Positions 7,942 to 16,122 of a stretch of 33,030 nucleotides of DNA are shown piece by piece. Origin of the DNA: Phycisphaerales bacterium. GTDB lineage: Bacteria > Planctomycetota > Phycisphaerae > Phycisphaerales > UBA1924. Below the pieces are notes generated by a model, which saw only the letters and a list, made by a program, of their open reading frames with translations, was not told the DNA's origin and made no database searches. The DNA lies in assembly GCA_020853815.1 (NCBI GenBank), contig JADYYE010000080.1, forward strand, positions 1 to 33,030. Reading direction: 5' to 3'. Position numbers and translations under genes: made by a program. Numbering within the stretch: position 1 is the stretch's first letter; every line of letters starts with the position of its first letter.

Positions 7942-8009
7942 TCGAGATCAAGTGTACCCGCGCGCCCGCGCCGATCGAACCCCGCGCAGAAACCGACCTC
8001 GCGCAAGTC

Positions 8010-8600
8010 TCACGCGTTCCGGGGATTGCCCGTGGCTTTTGCGCACCAACGACCCATCACAAGGTCGTCCACGTAGGTGGTTGGCCCGAATCGGACATAG
8101 CGATCGCGTCGTCCCTCCGCAACAAACCCGAACGACTGATAGAGCGAGATCGCGCGCGAGTTATTTGCGAAAACAAAGAGTTCGAGCTTTTCGAGACTCG
8201 GATGGGCGTCGGCCCAGGCGCACGCCGCGCCCATGAGCGCCCGCCCCACGCCGCGCTCCCGGAACTCGATGGCGACCGTGATGGAAAAGAGCGCCACGTG
8301 CGCGCATCGGGCCGCCTTGTGGGCCTTGAGCGTCGCCTCGCCGATGACGCGCTCGCCGCGGAGCGCGACGATCAGCAGCCGGTCCGGCGCGTCGTACGAC
8401 GCGATCCGCTTCAGTTCCTCGACCGATGAAACCCGTTCGCTCCGCTCGCGCACGGTCCACAGCCCCTCCGAAACCAGCTCGTGGTCGAGGCGGGCCAGCC
8501 CCTCGGCGTCGCGCGCCAGGGCGCGGCGGATCACGATCGGCGTGCCGTCACGGAGCGCCGCGCGCGAAACGGGCGGCGGCTTGTCGGCGTCGTTGTTCAT
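8010..8600 (-). CDS. GNAT-family N-acetyltransferase
   Basis: The protein is 196 residues from ATG 8600; ATG 8624 adds eight residues. The GNAT fold is visible: IRRALARDAEGLARLDHEL as the first strand-helix, LLIVALRGERVIGEATL, then SITVAIEFRERGVGRALM with the RxxGxGR acetyl-CoA pyrophosphate loop, and LELFVFANNSRAISLYQSFGF near the end, which is typical of RimI/RimL-like members. The substrate cannot be predicted. The open frame continues upstream to 8855 but would then overlap the zinc-ribbon gene that ends at 8648, and the added residues look like out-of-frame coding, so the shorter start is preferred. Confidence 0.88.
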   Translation of the reverse strand: MNNDADKPPPVSRAALRDGTPIVIRRALARDAEGLARLDHELVSEGLWTVRERSERVSSVEELKRIASYDAPDRLLIVALRGERVIGEATLKAHKAARCAHVALFSITVAIEFRERGVGRALMGAACAWADAHPSLEKLELFVFANNSRAISLYQSFGFVAEGRRDRYVRFGPTTYVDDLVMGRWCAKATGNPRNA

Positions 8601-8647
8601 GGTCGCACCAAGGATGCGGATCATAGAAGTCGTCGCGCGGCGCCCGC

Positions 8648-9628
8648 CTACTCCTGCATCCCCATCAGCGTCGTGCCCAGGTCGCGGGCCAGCGTCGAGC
8701 CCGGCCAGAACGTCACGACCGCCAAGGCCGCCAGGAACGACACCAGCACCAGGAGCGTCGTCGAGCGGGTCGCGTCCGCGAGCTTCAGGTAGTGGCGAGC
8801 GAAAAACCACCAGAACGAGCCGCACCACGCCAGCGTCAGTGGCATCGCCAACCACTGGTACGCGCCGATCCGACCCGCGACATCATCGAGCGCGTGGCAG
8901 AAGCGCGTCAACCCGTCGGGCGGCCCGGAGCGGGTCGTGCGCAGCGTCAGGCCCAGGGCCCACGCGCTCCCGTACGCGCTGATCGCACGGGCCAGCGAGA
9001 ACACCAGCAGCAGGAGCGGCAGGGGCGTGAGCGAATACGCCGCCGCCCGCAGCACGTGATCGCGCCGCAGGCCCAGGCGCGTGAATGTCTGGCGCAGCAT
9101 CACGAACGCGCCGGGGCAGAACAACGCCGTCAGCGCCGCGACGTACACCCACGCGGCATAGACGCCGGGGAACTGGTTGGCGACGACGCGCGCGTACGGA
9201 TTGATGAAGACCGACCAGGGATCACGGACGCGCAGCCAGTCGCTGCCGGTCTGAGCCGCGATCACGCCCGCGGTGTGCTCGAGCCAGACCATCCCGACGC
9301 CCGTCGCCAAGTGGAACAAGAGGAGCACGACCGCCAGTGCGATCCACAGGCGCGGCACGACGATCGTGTGGTGCATCTGCAACCGCGACCAGAACGAGCG
9401 CGGGCGGAGGGCCCGCCACCACGACGCGACCAGCGCGAGCCCGGGCTTCGGCGAGTGTTCAAAGCTCCACGCCGGCGCGTGCCGCAAAGGGAAAAAGAGA
9501 TCGCCCCAGTGGTACGAATGCCCGCATTCGCTGCACGTCCCCGTCGTGGGGCACGATTCGCGCCACGACGCGGCCAGGCCCGAAAGGTCATAGCCGCAGC
9601 GCGGGCATTGGGGAGAAGCTGTGTCCAT
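8648..9628 (-). CDS. Zinc-ribbon integral membrane protein
   Basis: The protein is 326 residues from ATG 9628; ATG 9676 in the same frame would add 16. It begins with a zinc ribbon, CPRCGYDL at 7-14 and CSECGHSY around residues 31-38, followed by a WGDLFFPLRHAP segment. About five to six membrane spans follow (for example WIALAVVLLLFHLATGVGMVWL and LLVLVSFLAALAVVTFW). This CxxCGYDL ribbon plus membrane layout is widespread and uncharacterised in Phycisphaerae. It lies upstream of the GNAT gene on the same strand with a gap of under 50 bases, so they may be co-transcribed. The role is unknown. Confidence 0.82.
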   Translation of the reverse strand: MDTASPQCPRCGYDLSGLAASWRESCPTTGTCSECGHSYHWGDLFFPLRHAPAWSFEHSPKPGLALVASWWRALRPRSFWSRLQMHHTIVVPRLWIALAVVLLLFHLATGVGMVWLEHTAGVIAAQTGSDWLRVRDPWSVFINPYARVVANQFPGVYAAWVYVAALTALFCPGAFVMLRQTFTRLGLRRDHVLRAAAYSLTPLPLLLLVFSLARAISAYGSAWALGLTLRTTRSGPPDGLTRFCHALDDVAGRIGAYQWLAMPLTLAWCGSFWWFFARHYLKLADATRSTTLLVLVSFLAALAVVTFWPGSTLARDLGTTLMGMQE

Positions 9629-9698
9629 GGAAGGAAAAGATCGAGTTCCCGATTCGTCACGCGGCGGCTTCTGCACGCGGAACGATGACGCCGCCCTG

Positions 9699-9704
9699 AT
9701 TCTA
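9699..9704 (-). promoter_or_regulatory. Possible -10 box (TAGAAT) for the zinc-ribbon membrane gene
   Basis: TAGAAT on the minus strand lies about 70 bases upstream of ATG 9628, in the 111-base gap after the neighbouring gene. No convincing -35 is seen. This is a weak call in high-GC DNA. Confidence 0.22.
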
Positions 9705-9739
9705 GGGTCCCGCGCACACGCTCCCGGCCCATCCTCCCG

Positions 9740-10909
9740 TCACGGCCCGCCCGCCACGAAATCCGCGCGCTGCATCCGGTGCGTGCCCGAGCCGGGATCG
9801 ATCAGCGAATAGCTCGTCGCGCGTAGCGCGGGCCCCGCAAACATCTGGTCGATGTGGAGCAGGGGCCAGATCGCCAGCCTGGTCCGCGGCCACTTGCAGG
9901 GCCACGACGCGGCCGGCCCGAATCCGCACTGGTCGAACGCGTTGGGCTTGCCGCGCGTCATGGCATCGAGCGACGCCGACCCGCGCGGGATGTTGAAGTC
10001 GCCGACGACGAGGTCGGGCTCGGGGAAGCCTCGCAGCTCCGTCGCCCCGTCCTCCACCCACGCCTGCACGCTGTTGGGCACACGCGCCGGGCCCCTGAAA
10101 TCCCGGATCACGCTGGCGGCCCGCGCCGTGACGTCGCGTCGCGCCAGCGACAGGTCCGAGGGCAAGTCCAGCACCCACACGCACGCCGCCGGGCGGTGCT
10201 CGTCCGCCGCCAGCTCGATGAACATCGCGTGCCCGGGGTCGGCCCATTTCCGCGTGCCGGTGCGCTGACGCGGGTCGAGCCCCTCACCCGGCGCGATATC
10301 GAGCGGCGTCAGGGCGTACCGCCCGATCCTTCGTCGCGACAGCACCGTGAACCGATCCGTCACGATCACCGACTCGCTCTCGCCCATCGACTTGCTGATC
10401 CACGCCAGCTCGTTGTCGTTCTTGATGCTGACCAGGACCAACACGTCCGCGTTCTCGCCCAGCGCCGCGCGAGACCAGCCCGGCTCGTCTTCCGCCGCCG
10501 CGTTCCAGAAGAGCACGCGCGTCGAGCCCGGCCCCGACTGCTCGCGCTCCTTGAACGCGTTGGGCAGGCGCCAATCGATCAGCAGCATGTACACCAGCAC
10601 CAGCCCCCAGGCGATCGACGCGAGCACACGCGCTTGCGACGGACGACGATCACGCGGCCCGCGAGGATGCAGCAGGCCCGCGAGCGAAAGGAACACGCCG
10701 CTGCCCGCCAGCGCGACGCTCGTCGGGATCCACTCCAGCCACTGCGACCAGTACCACCGATCGGAGCAGAGATTCCCGACCATCCACGCCGCGAGGACGA
10801 GCACGCCCGGGAGGAGCGCCAGCGCGGAGAGAAACGCGCGGGCGCGGGCGACGAGCCCGGGCGGCGGGGTCTCGCATTGGCCCGCGGGCGCGGCCCCGCC
10901 GGCGCTCAC
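9740..10909 (-). CDS. Membrane-anchored endonuclease/exonuclease/phosphatase-fold protein, active site partly degenerate
   Basis: The protein is 389 residues. GTG 10909 is chosen because it overlaps the stop of the upstream MBL gene by four bases (GTGA), which implies translational coupling. Three hydrophobic segments (about residues 22-115) precede an EEP-like domain starting at TRVLFWNAAA. GDFNIPRG fits the conserved GDFN motif. The usual catalytic Glu of the LQEV segment is absent (DVLVLVSIKND), and the terminal SDH/IDH His is replaced (HIDQMFA). Either this is a divergent enzyme or the fold has a non-catalytic role. The open frame extends to 11164, inside the upstream gene, and that extension was rejected. 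Confidence 0.78.
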   Translation of the reverse strand: MSAGGAAPAGQCETPPPGLVARARAFLSALALLPGVLVLAAWMVGNLCSDRWYWSQWLEWIPTSVALAGSGVFLSLAGLLHPRGPRDRRPSQARVLASIAWGLVLVYMLLIDWRLPNAFKEREQSGPGSTRVLFWNAAAEDEPGWSRAALGENADVLVLVSIKNDNELAWISKSMGESESVIVTDRFTVLSRRRIGRYALTPLDIAPGEGLDPRQRTGTRKWADPGHAMFIELAADEHRPAACVWVLDLPSDLSLARRDVTARAASVIRDFRGPARVPNSVQAWVEDGATELRGFPEPDLVVGDFNIPRGSASLDAMTRGKPNAFDQCGFGPAASWPCKWPRTRLAIWPLLHIDQMFAGPALRATSYSLIDPGSGTHRMQRADFVAGGP

Positions 10910-11721
10910 TGCGAAAGCTCCAGGCCGTCGTGCGCCAGCGCCATCCCCGCCGGGAGCGTCGCGTTGGTCTCTTCGTGCGCCAGGTCGTGCGCCATGTGAA
11001 CGAAAAATGTCCGCCCGGCCCCGATCTGGTCCGCGACGTTCACCGCCTCCTGCAGCGTGAAGTGCGTCGGGTGCTTCCGGTGCCGCAGCGCGTCGAGCAC
11101 CAGCGTCGAGAGCCCCCGGAAATGCCGCCAGCTCTGCGGCGGGATCGCCGAGACATCCGTGCAATACGCCAGCGGGAGCGGCGAGAGCGCGGGGGTGTTC
11201 TCGGGCTCGAATCGATAGCCGAGCACGGGAAGGCGCCCGTGCAGCAGCGGGATCGGCGTGACGCGCAGGCCGAAGAGATTGATCGATTGCTCGGGGCGGA
11301 TCTCGTGGTTGATGAGCGTGGCGACGAAGCTGTCGTTCACGTTGTTCTCACGCTCGTAGATGTGCTTGTAGACGCGGAGCAGGTGGTCGAGCGTGTGCCG
11401 GTCGGCGTAGATGCTGATGGGCGCGCGCATCACAACGTTGAAGCGCCGGACCTCGTCGAGCCCGAAGGTGTGGTCGACGTGGTTATGCGTGAAGAGGATC
11501 GCGTCTACGCGCCGGAGGTTGTGGCGGAGCGCCTGCTCGCGGAGGTCCGGGCCGGCGTCGATCAGGATGACACGCTCCTGCCCCGCGGGATCGACGAACC
11601 GCAGCGCCGCGCTGGTGCGCAGGCGCCGGTCGCGCGGGTCGGCGCTGGTGCACACACCACAGTCGCAGCCGATCGCCGGCACCCCGGCGGACGTGCCTGT
11701 CCCGAGAAACACGAAACGCAT
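10906..11721 (-). CDS. MBL-fold metallo-hydrolase, PhnP-like
   Basis: The protein is 271 residues. It opens with [15 protein letters not shown] and a Cys cluster CDCGVC (19-24), as in PhnP-type phosphodiesterases. The metal motif THNHVDH (His79, His81, Asp83, His84) is intact. Further ligands are probably in LLHGRL, YCTDVS and the C-terminal HMAHDLAH. PhnP cleaves cyclic ribose phosphates in phosphonate breakdown, but no other phn genes are present, so the substrate is unassigned. The gene is divergent from pdxJ with a 49-base gap and is translationally coupled to the EEP-like gene behind it. No clear Shine-Dalgarno site is visible. Confidence 0.88.
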   Translation of the reverse strand: MRFVFLGTGTSAGVPAIGCDCGVCTSADPRDRRLRTSAALRFVDPAGQERVILIDAGPDLREQALRHNLRRVDAILFTHNHVDHTFGLDEVRRFNVVMRAPISIYADRHTLDHLLRVYKHIYERENNVNDSFVATLINHEIRPEQSINLFGLRVTPIPLLHGRLPVLGYRFEPENTPALSPLPLAYCTDVSAIPPQSWRHFRGLSTLVLDALRHRKHPTHFTLQEAVNVADQIGAGRTFFVHMAHDLAHEETNATLPAGMALAHDGLELSQ

Positions 11722-11770
11722 CGGGGGAGGGTACGCGGCCCGGTCCGCCGCCGCGATCTATGCTTCACGC

Positions 11771-12529
11771 ATGGCCACGCTCGGCGTCAACATCGACCAC
11801 GTCGCGACCCTCCGCCAGGCACGCTATCGCGGCACGCCCGACCCCGCGCGCGGCGAGCCCAACCCATCGCACGCCGTGCACGTCGCCGAGCTCGCCGGCG
11901 CCGAGTGCATCACCATGCACCTGCGCGAGGACCGGCGCCACGTCAACGACCGCGACGTGCAGATCTGCCGCGACCTCTGCCGCGTGAAGTTCAACCTGGA
12001 GATGGGCGCCACCGACGAGATGGTCGCGATCGCGGCCCGCCTCAAGCCCCACATGTCCACGCTCGTCCCCGAGGGGCGCGAGGAAGTCACCACCGAAGGC
12101 GGGCTCGACGTCGCCGCCCAGAAGGAACGGATGAGCGGCGTCGTCTCGACCCTGCGCGACGCGGGCGTGTCGGCCTCCGCGTTCATCGACGCCGATGTGC
12201 GCCAGATCCGCGCCGCCGCCGACGTCGGCTTCGAGTGGTGCGAGGTCCACACGGGCCCCTACGCCGAGGCGTTCATGCACGCCGGCGGCGACCCGCGCGA
12301 TCCCGCGCTGGCTGCGGCTCTCGCGCGCGTGGCGGCGGCGGGCCGCCTCATCATCGAGCTGGGCATGCGTTTCAACGCGGGGCACGCGCTCAACTACGCC
12401 AACGTGCGTCCGATCGCGACGCTCCCGGGCGTTGAGGAACTGCACATCGGGCACTCGATCGTCAGCCGCGCGGTGTACACCGGCCTGCACGAGGCCGTCG
12501 CAACGATGCGATCGCTGATCGCGGGGTAA
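11771..12529 (+). CDS. pdxJ: Pyridoxine 5'-phosphate synthase
   Basis: The protein is 252 residues, close to the family norm of about 240. It condenses 1-deoxyxylulose 5-phosphate with 3-amino-2-oxopropyl phosphate to give pyridoxine 5'-phosphate, the last ring-forming step of the DXP-dependent vitamin B6 route. Family signatures are unmistakable: [15 protein letters not shown] at the N-terminus, [48 protein letters not shown], and a C-terminal [20 protein letters not shown] with the phosphate-binding and active-site His region. ATG 11771 is the first in-frame start before the conserved N-terminus; the open frame upstream overlaps the divergent MBL gene. Confidence 0.96.
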   Translation: MATLGVNIDHVATLRQARYRGTPDPARGEPNPSHAVHVAELAGAECITMHLREDRRHVNDRDVQICRDLCRVKFNLEMGATDEMVAIAARLKPHMSTLVPEGREEVTTEGGLDVAAQKERMSGVVSTLRDAGVSASAFIDADVRQIRAAADVGFEWCEVHTGPYAEAFMHAGGDPRDPALAAALARVAAAGRLIIELGMRFNAGHALNYANVRPIATLPGVEELHIGHSIVSRAVYTGLHEAVATMRSLIAG

Positions 12530-12610
12530 CCTCGGCCGGGTGTCGATCTTGAATAGACCCGCGGAGGACGACAAACCTCCCGTCCGAATCCAACACGAAA
12601 GGGACACGAC

Positions 12611-13102
12611 ATGTCGGGCATCGAGCGGTACCGCAAGCTGTTGATCGCCGAAACGCGCGCCACGGCCCTGGCCCTCCAGTCCATCGCGACCATCCCGGAA
12701 GCCAACCGCGCCGCCCCGGATTGCCAGCGCGCCCTGGGCATCATGGCCCACATCCAGCTCGCGCGGCGCATCTGGCTCGAGCGGGCCGAACGCCTCGCCT
12801 CCGCGCCCGTGGCCGACTGGTTCCCCGCCTGGCCCATCGAACAGACCGCCAGGCTCGCGGCGGAGCTCGACCGCTCCTGGTCCGCGTTCCTTGATTCGAT
12901 CGGCGAGCCCGACCTCGACCGCCCCGTGATCTACACCAACATCAAGGGCGAGAAGTTCACCAGCACCCTTGACGACATCCTCATCCACGTCTTCAACCAC
13001 TCGACCTACCACCGCGGACAGGTCGCGCGACTCGTCACCGACGCCGGCGGCCAGCGCGCCCTCACGGATTACATCGGGTTCTTCCGAGTGTCGCAGCCGT
13101 GA
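12611..13102 (+). CDS. DinB-family putative metal-dependent hydrolase / thiol transferase fold
   Basis: The protein is 163 residues and predicted to be a four-helix bundle. The three metal-ligand His residues of the DinB/YfiT superfamily are present: His47 (IMAHIQ), and His130 and His134 in HVFNHSTYHRGQV, the diagnostic motif. Members act as metal-dependent thiol-S-transferases, bacillithiol enzymes or uncharacterised stress proteins; nothing here narrows the role. An AAAGGGA-like purine tract precedes ATG 12611. It is 81 bases downstream of pdxJ on the same strand. Confidence 0.88.
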   Translation: MSGIERYRKLLIAETRATALALQSIATIPEANRAAPDCQRALGIMAHIQLARRIWLERAERLASAPVADWFPAWPIEQTARLAAELDRSWSAFLDSIGEPDLDRPVIYTNIKGEKFTSTLDDILIHVFNHSTYHRGQVARLVTDAGGQRALTDYIGFFRVSQP

Positions 13103-13163
13103 TCGGGCGGGCTTCGGACGCCGCGCGCCCGCGATCCGAGCCGCAATCTCCTATCCTCCGCCC

Positions 13164-14360
13164 ATGAAACACGCCCAGTCCGCCGGCAACATCGAGCTTG
13201 TCGACCACGAAGCCTCGCGCGATCGCGACGCCGTCGTCCGCATGTTGCAGCACGCCTTCGCGGGCGATCGCGAGGGGATCGAGGGTTGGATGAAGGTCGG
13301 CGGCGAGGCGAACTTCCGCACGCTCCTCGATTCCTCGCGCCCCGCCGCCACGCTCCTGCGCATTCCGATGGGCCAGTACTTCGGCGGGCGTTCCGTGAAG
13401 ATGCTCGGAATCGCGGGCGTCGCGGTCGCGCCCGAAGATCGCGGGCGCGGCTACGCCAAGCGCATGATGCAGTGCTGCGTGCAGGCCGCCCACAACGAGG
13501 GTTGGCCGCTCGTGGGACTCTTCGCTTCCACGCACTCGCTCTATCGCTCCGTCGGTTTTGAGCACGCGGGCCACCGCTTTCAGTACACGATCCCGATGAC
13601 GCAGATCGACGCCGGCCCGCATTCCCGCGAGCGCGTCGTGCCGCTCGACCCGGAATCCGCCGAGATCGCCGAGTGCTACGCGGAGTTCGCCGCCCGCTAC
13701 GACGGCACGCTCGACCGCGGGCCGTACATCTGGCAGCGCGTCAAGTCGCCGCGCGGCGAGGAGCACCACCCCTTCGGCGTCCGCGATGAGCACGGCACGC
13801 TCCAGGGCTACGTCTTCGTCAACCAGAAGCGCCGCGCCGACGGACGCGCCGACGTCAACCTCTCCGACTTTGTCTTCCACTCCGCCGCCGCCGGGCGACG
13901 CCTCTGGGCCCTGCTCGCCGACTACTCGATGATGAGCCACGACCTCATCTTCTTCGGCGGCCCGACCCACCCCGCGCTCCTCCTGCTGGCGCAGCAGCGC
14001 TACAGCATCGTCAACAAGGACACCTGGCTAATCCGCGTCAGCCACGTCAAGGCCGCCCTCGAAGCACGCGGCTACGCCCCGTGCGTCCGCGCCCAGCTTC
14101 ACCTCGACATCACCGACGACCTCGTGCCCGCCAACGCCGGGCGCTGGACGCTCTCCATCGAGGACGGCAAGGCCCGCACCGAGCAGGGCGGTCGTGGCGA
14201 GATTCGCGTCGACCGACGCGGCCTCGCCGCGATCTACTCCGGGCTGCTCACGCCCACCCAGGCAGCCAACGTGGGACTCGCCTCGGGCGATCCCGCGGCG
14301 CTGCACGCGGCCGGTTCGGCCTTCGCAGGCGGGGCGCCGTGGATGAGCGATCATTTCTGA
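13164..14360 (+). CDS. Eis-like GNAT acetyltransferase with C-terminal SCP2-type domain
   Basis: The protein is 398 residues, the usual size of the Eis (enhanced intracellular survival) family, which acetylates lysines or aminoglycosides. The first GNAT domain shows VAVAPEDRGRGYAKRMMQ (acetyl-CoA loop RGRGYA) and GLFASTHSLYRSVGFEHAG. A second, degenerate GNAT domain follows, containing YIWQRVKSPRG and GYVFVNQKR. The last 100 residues (LHLDITDDLVPANAGRWTLSIEDGKA and so on) match a sterol-carrier-like domain, and the protein ends in a free carboxyl Phe as Eis proteins do, where that carboxylate enters the active site. ATG 13164 is preceded by only a weak ribosome site (CCTCCGCCC on this strand). 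Confidence 0.88.
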   Translation: MKHAQSAGNIELVDHEASRDRDAVVRMLQHAFAGDREGIEGWMKVGGEANFRTLLDSSRPAATLLRIPMGQYFGGRSVKMLGIAGVAVAPEDRGRGYAKRMMQCCVQAAHNEGWPLVGLFASTHSLYRSVGFEHAGHRFQYTIPMTQIDAGPHSRERVVPLDPESAEIAECYAEFAARYDGTLDRGPYIWQRVKSPRGEEHHPFGVRDEHGTLQGYVFVNQKRRADGRADVNLSDFVFHSAAAGRRLWALLADYSMMSHDLIFFGGPTHPALLLLAQQRYSIVNKDTWLIRVSHVKAALEARGYAPCVRAQLHLDITDDLVPANAGRWTLSIEDGKARTEQGGRGEIRVDRRGLAAIYSGLLTPTQAANVGLASGDPAALHAAGSAFAGGAPWMSDHF

Positions 14361-14431
14361 GCGCGACCGGCGCGCCGTTCCCCGCCGCCATCCGCTCAGC
14401 CTTCACTCACCCCTTGGCCGATACACAGGCC

Positions 14432-14989
14432 ATGTTCGCCATTCTCTGTGCCATCCTGGCCGGGCTCTGCTGGGGCGTCGGCGAGATCTTCACCAAGGGC
14501 GCGATCAACACCAAGGAGATCGGCCCGATGGGCGCGGTCTTCTTTCGCGCCGGTATCACGCTCCCCCTCGCGCTCGCCGCGTTCCTGGTCGCCCACTCGG
14601 TCGTGAAGTCCGAGCCGCAGGTCTGGTGGCGCGACATGAGCGGCCCGACCTGGGCCAAGCTCATCTTCGGCTCCGGTGTTCTCGCGGGCTTCGCGGGCGT
14701 CTTCTTCTTCTACCTCGGGCTCGCCCAGCCCGGCGGCGATATCTCCCTCCTCCGCCCCATCGCCTTCGCGCTCGCCCCCGCCACCGCCGTCATCCTCGGC
14801 TGGCTCATCCTCAAAGAGGAACTCACGCCCCGCAAGATCGCCGCCGTCGTGCTGATCGTCAGCGGCATCGTGCTCCTGACCGGCGGCCGCAAAGCCCCCG
14901 CCGCGCCGACTCGAGTTCAAGGACACGACGGATCAGAATGCGGGCGACAGGAATCGAACCTGCAAAGCCTTTCGGCCACGGGAACCTAA
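14432..14989 (+). CDS. EamA-family single-domain membrane transporter, 3' end overlapping a tRNA gene
   Basis: The protein is 185 residues with about five transmembrane helices and a single EamA unit: CAILAGLCWGVGEIFTKGAI at the start, ISLLRPIAFALAPATAVILGWLILKEELTPRKIAAVVLIVSGIVLL at the end. Half-size EamA proteins usually work as dimers exporting metabolites; the substrate is unknown. The natural C-terminus is probably around GGRKAP. The last 16 or so residues are simply the antisense reading of a tRNA-Leu gene, inside which the stop codon at 14987-14989 falls. The tail may have been replaced by a nearby rearrangement, or it may just be tolerated. Confidence 0.85.
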   Translation: MFAILCAILAGLCWGVGEIFTKGAINTKEIGPMGAVFFRAGITLPLALAAFLVAHSVVKSEPQVWWRDMSGPTWAKLIFGSGVLAGFAGVFFFYLGLAQPGGDISLLRPIAFALAPATAVILGWLILKEELTPRKIAAVVLIVSGIVLLTGGRKAPAAPTRVQGHDGSECGRQESNLQSLSATGT

Positions 14990-15022
14990 ATCCCGCGCGT
15001 CTGCCAGTTCCGCCACGCCCGC
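14939..15022 (-). tRNA. tRNA-Leu (anticodon UAG)
   Basis: Read on the minus strand, the acceptor arm GCGGGCG pairs with CGCCCGC and is followed by A73. The D arm contains the GGCAGACGC pattern. The anticodon arm is CGGGA, loop TTTAGGT, TCCCG, giving anticodon UAG. A long class II variable arm (GTGGCCGAAAGGCTTT region) and a standard T loop GGTTCGATTCC follow. The CCA end is not encoded. It is antisense to the last codons of the EamA gene. Confidence 0.96.
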
Positions 15023-15147
15023 TCCGTCCATAATCCTACCGTTGCGGGCAACGGATTCGGCGGACTTCTGATGAAAGTGTGGGGGAAAGCGCCGAACAAA
15101 GACGAGTCGGGCGGGATATGGGGCTGAGGGCCCCCCGCCCGGCGGCC

Positions 15148-15164
15148 GCCCGGCGATGCCGGGC
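15148..15164 (+). other. Hairpin in the leader of the DoxX gene
   Basis: A perfect seven-pair stem (GCCCGGC, loop GAT, GCCGGGC) lies 13 bases before ATG 15178, next to the ribosome site GGGG. It could mask the start or be incidental in GC-rich DNA. Confidence 0.4.
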
Positions 15165-15177
15165 ACTGGGGATCCAC

Positions 15178-16017
15178 ATGAGTGCTCGTCACGGTTCCGG
15201 CAGTTCGATCGCGCCCATCTTCCTCCGTCTGTGCCTGGGGATCACGTTTGTGTGGGCGGGGCTCGGAAAGGTGATGAACGAGAGCGCGGTCTCGGGAGAC
15301 TCAGCGGCGGTGCTCGCCAACATGGGCGTCATCGCGCCGGCGGGCAAACCAACCTCGATGGCTGAGCCCGAAGCCATCCCGACGTTGATGGCGTTGGCTC
15401 AGGAGCAGCCGAAGGAACCCGCGCCCAAGGAACCGGCGGCGAAAGAGCCGCCCGCGAGCGCCCCGGCGAGCGCTCCCGCGCCCGCGTCGGCGAACCAGCC
15501 GCACTACACGGCGGCGGACTTTCCCGAGCCGGTGAAGATCAAGAACGTTCACTTCATTACGATGATGGTGGCCAAGGCGACCGTCGTGCCCACGGATGAA
15601 AAGGGCGAGCCGGCAAAGATGCGGCTGCTGCCCGCGGCGCTGGGGCAGCGCCCGTGGCCGGTGGTGCTTGCGTGGGGTGCGGCGATCACCGAACTGGTGG
15701 GCGGCGCGATGATCCTGGTCGGCCTGTTCACGCGCTTCTGGGCCCTGGGCTTGGCGGTCGTGATGGGCGTGGCGATGTGGCTCACGCAGTTTGGGCCGGC
15801 GATCCAGGCGGGGACGACGCAACTTCTGTTCCTGCCCCAGTACCCTGCCAAGGACTTGCAGGCGTGGATGCCGCTCTTCTGGCAGTTCTCGCTCACCTGT
15901 TCGGCGCTGGCGGTGCTGTGCCTTGGCGCGGGCGCGCTCTCGCTGGACGGGTTGTTCTTCATGAAGTCCGGCGCGCCGGCACCCAAGCCCGCGGCCGAAA
16001 AGCCGGCACAGGGATAA
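15178..16017 (+). CDS. DoxX-family membrane protein with long Pro/Ala/Lys linker
   Basis: The protein is 279 residues from ATG 15178. The first helix IFLRLCLGITFVWAGLGKVM is the DoxX signature. After it comes an unusual insert of about 90 residues outside the usual DoxX plan, with Lys-Glu-Pro and Ala-Pro repeats (about residues 75-105). Then come PWPVVLAWGAAITELVGGAMILVGLFTRF, ALGLAVVMGVAMWLTQ and a last helix near the end, with a second Ala/Pro/Lys tail. DoxX proteins are quinone- or thiol-linked membrane proteins. No redox Cys pair is visible here, so a redox role is uncertain. The upstream extension to 15079 was not used because GGGG precedes this ATG. Confidence 0.85.
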   Translation: MSARHGSGSSIAPIFLRLCLGITFVWAGLGKVMNESAVSGDSAAVLANMGVIAPAGKPTSMAEPEAIPTLMALAQEQPKEPAPKEPAAKEPPASAPASAPAPASANQPHYTAADFPEPVKIKNVHFITMMVAKATVVPTDEKGEPAKMRLLPAALGQRPWPVVLAWGAAITELVGGAMILVGLFTRFWALGLAVVMGVAMWLTQFGPAIQAGTTQLLFLPQYPAKDLQAWMPLFWQFSLTCSALAVLCLGAGALSLDGLFFMKSGAPAPKPAAEKPAQG

Positions 16018-16122
16018 GGAGTCGGGAGTCGGTCGGATTGTGACGCGGCCTCGATTCTCGATGATGCGTGACGCATGCGGGCATGTCCGCTGAAAACTCC
16101 ACCGTCGAATGTCGAAAATGGG

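Noticed and set aside
8601..8855. N-terminal extension of the GNAT gene
   Set aside because: It would overlap the conserved end of the zinc-ribbon membrane gene, and the extra residues show no GNAT similarity.
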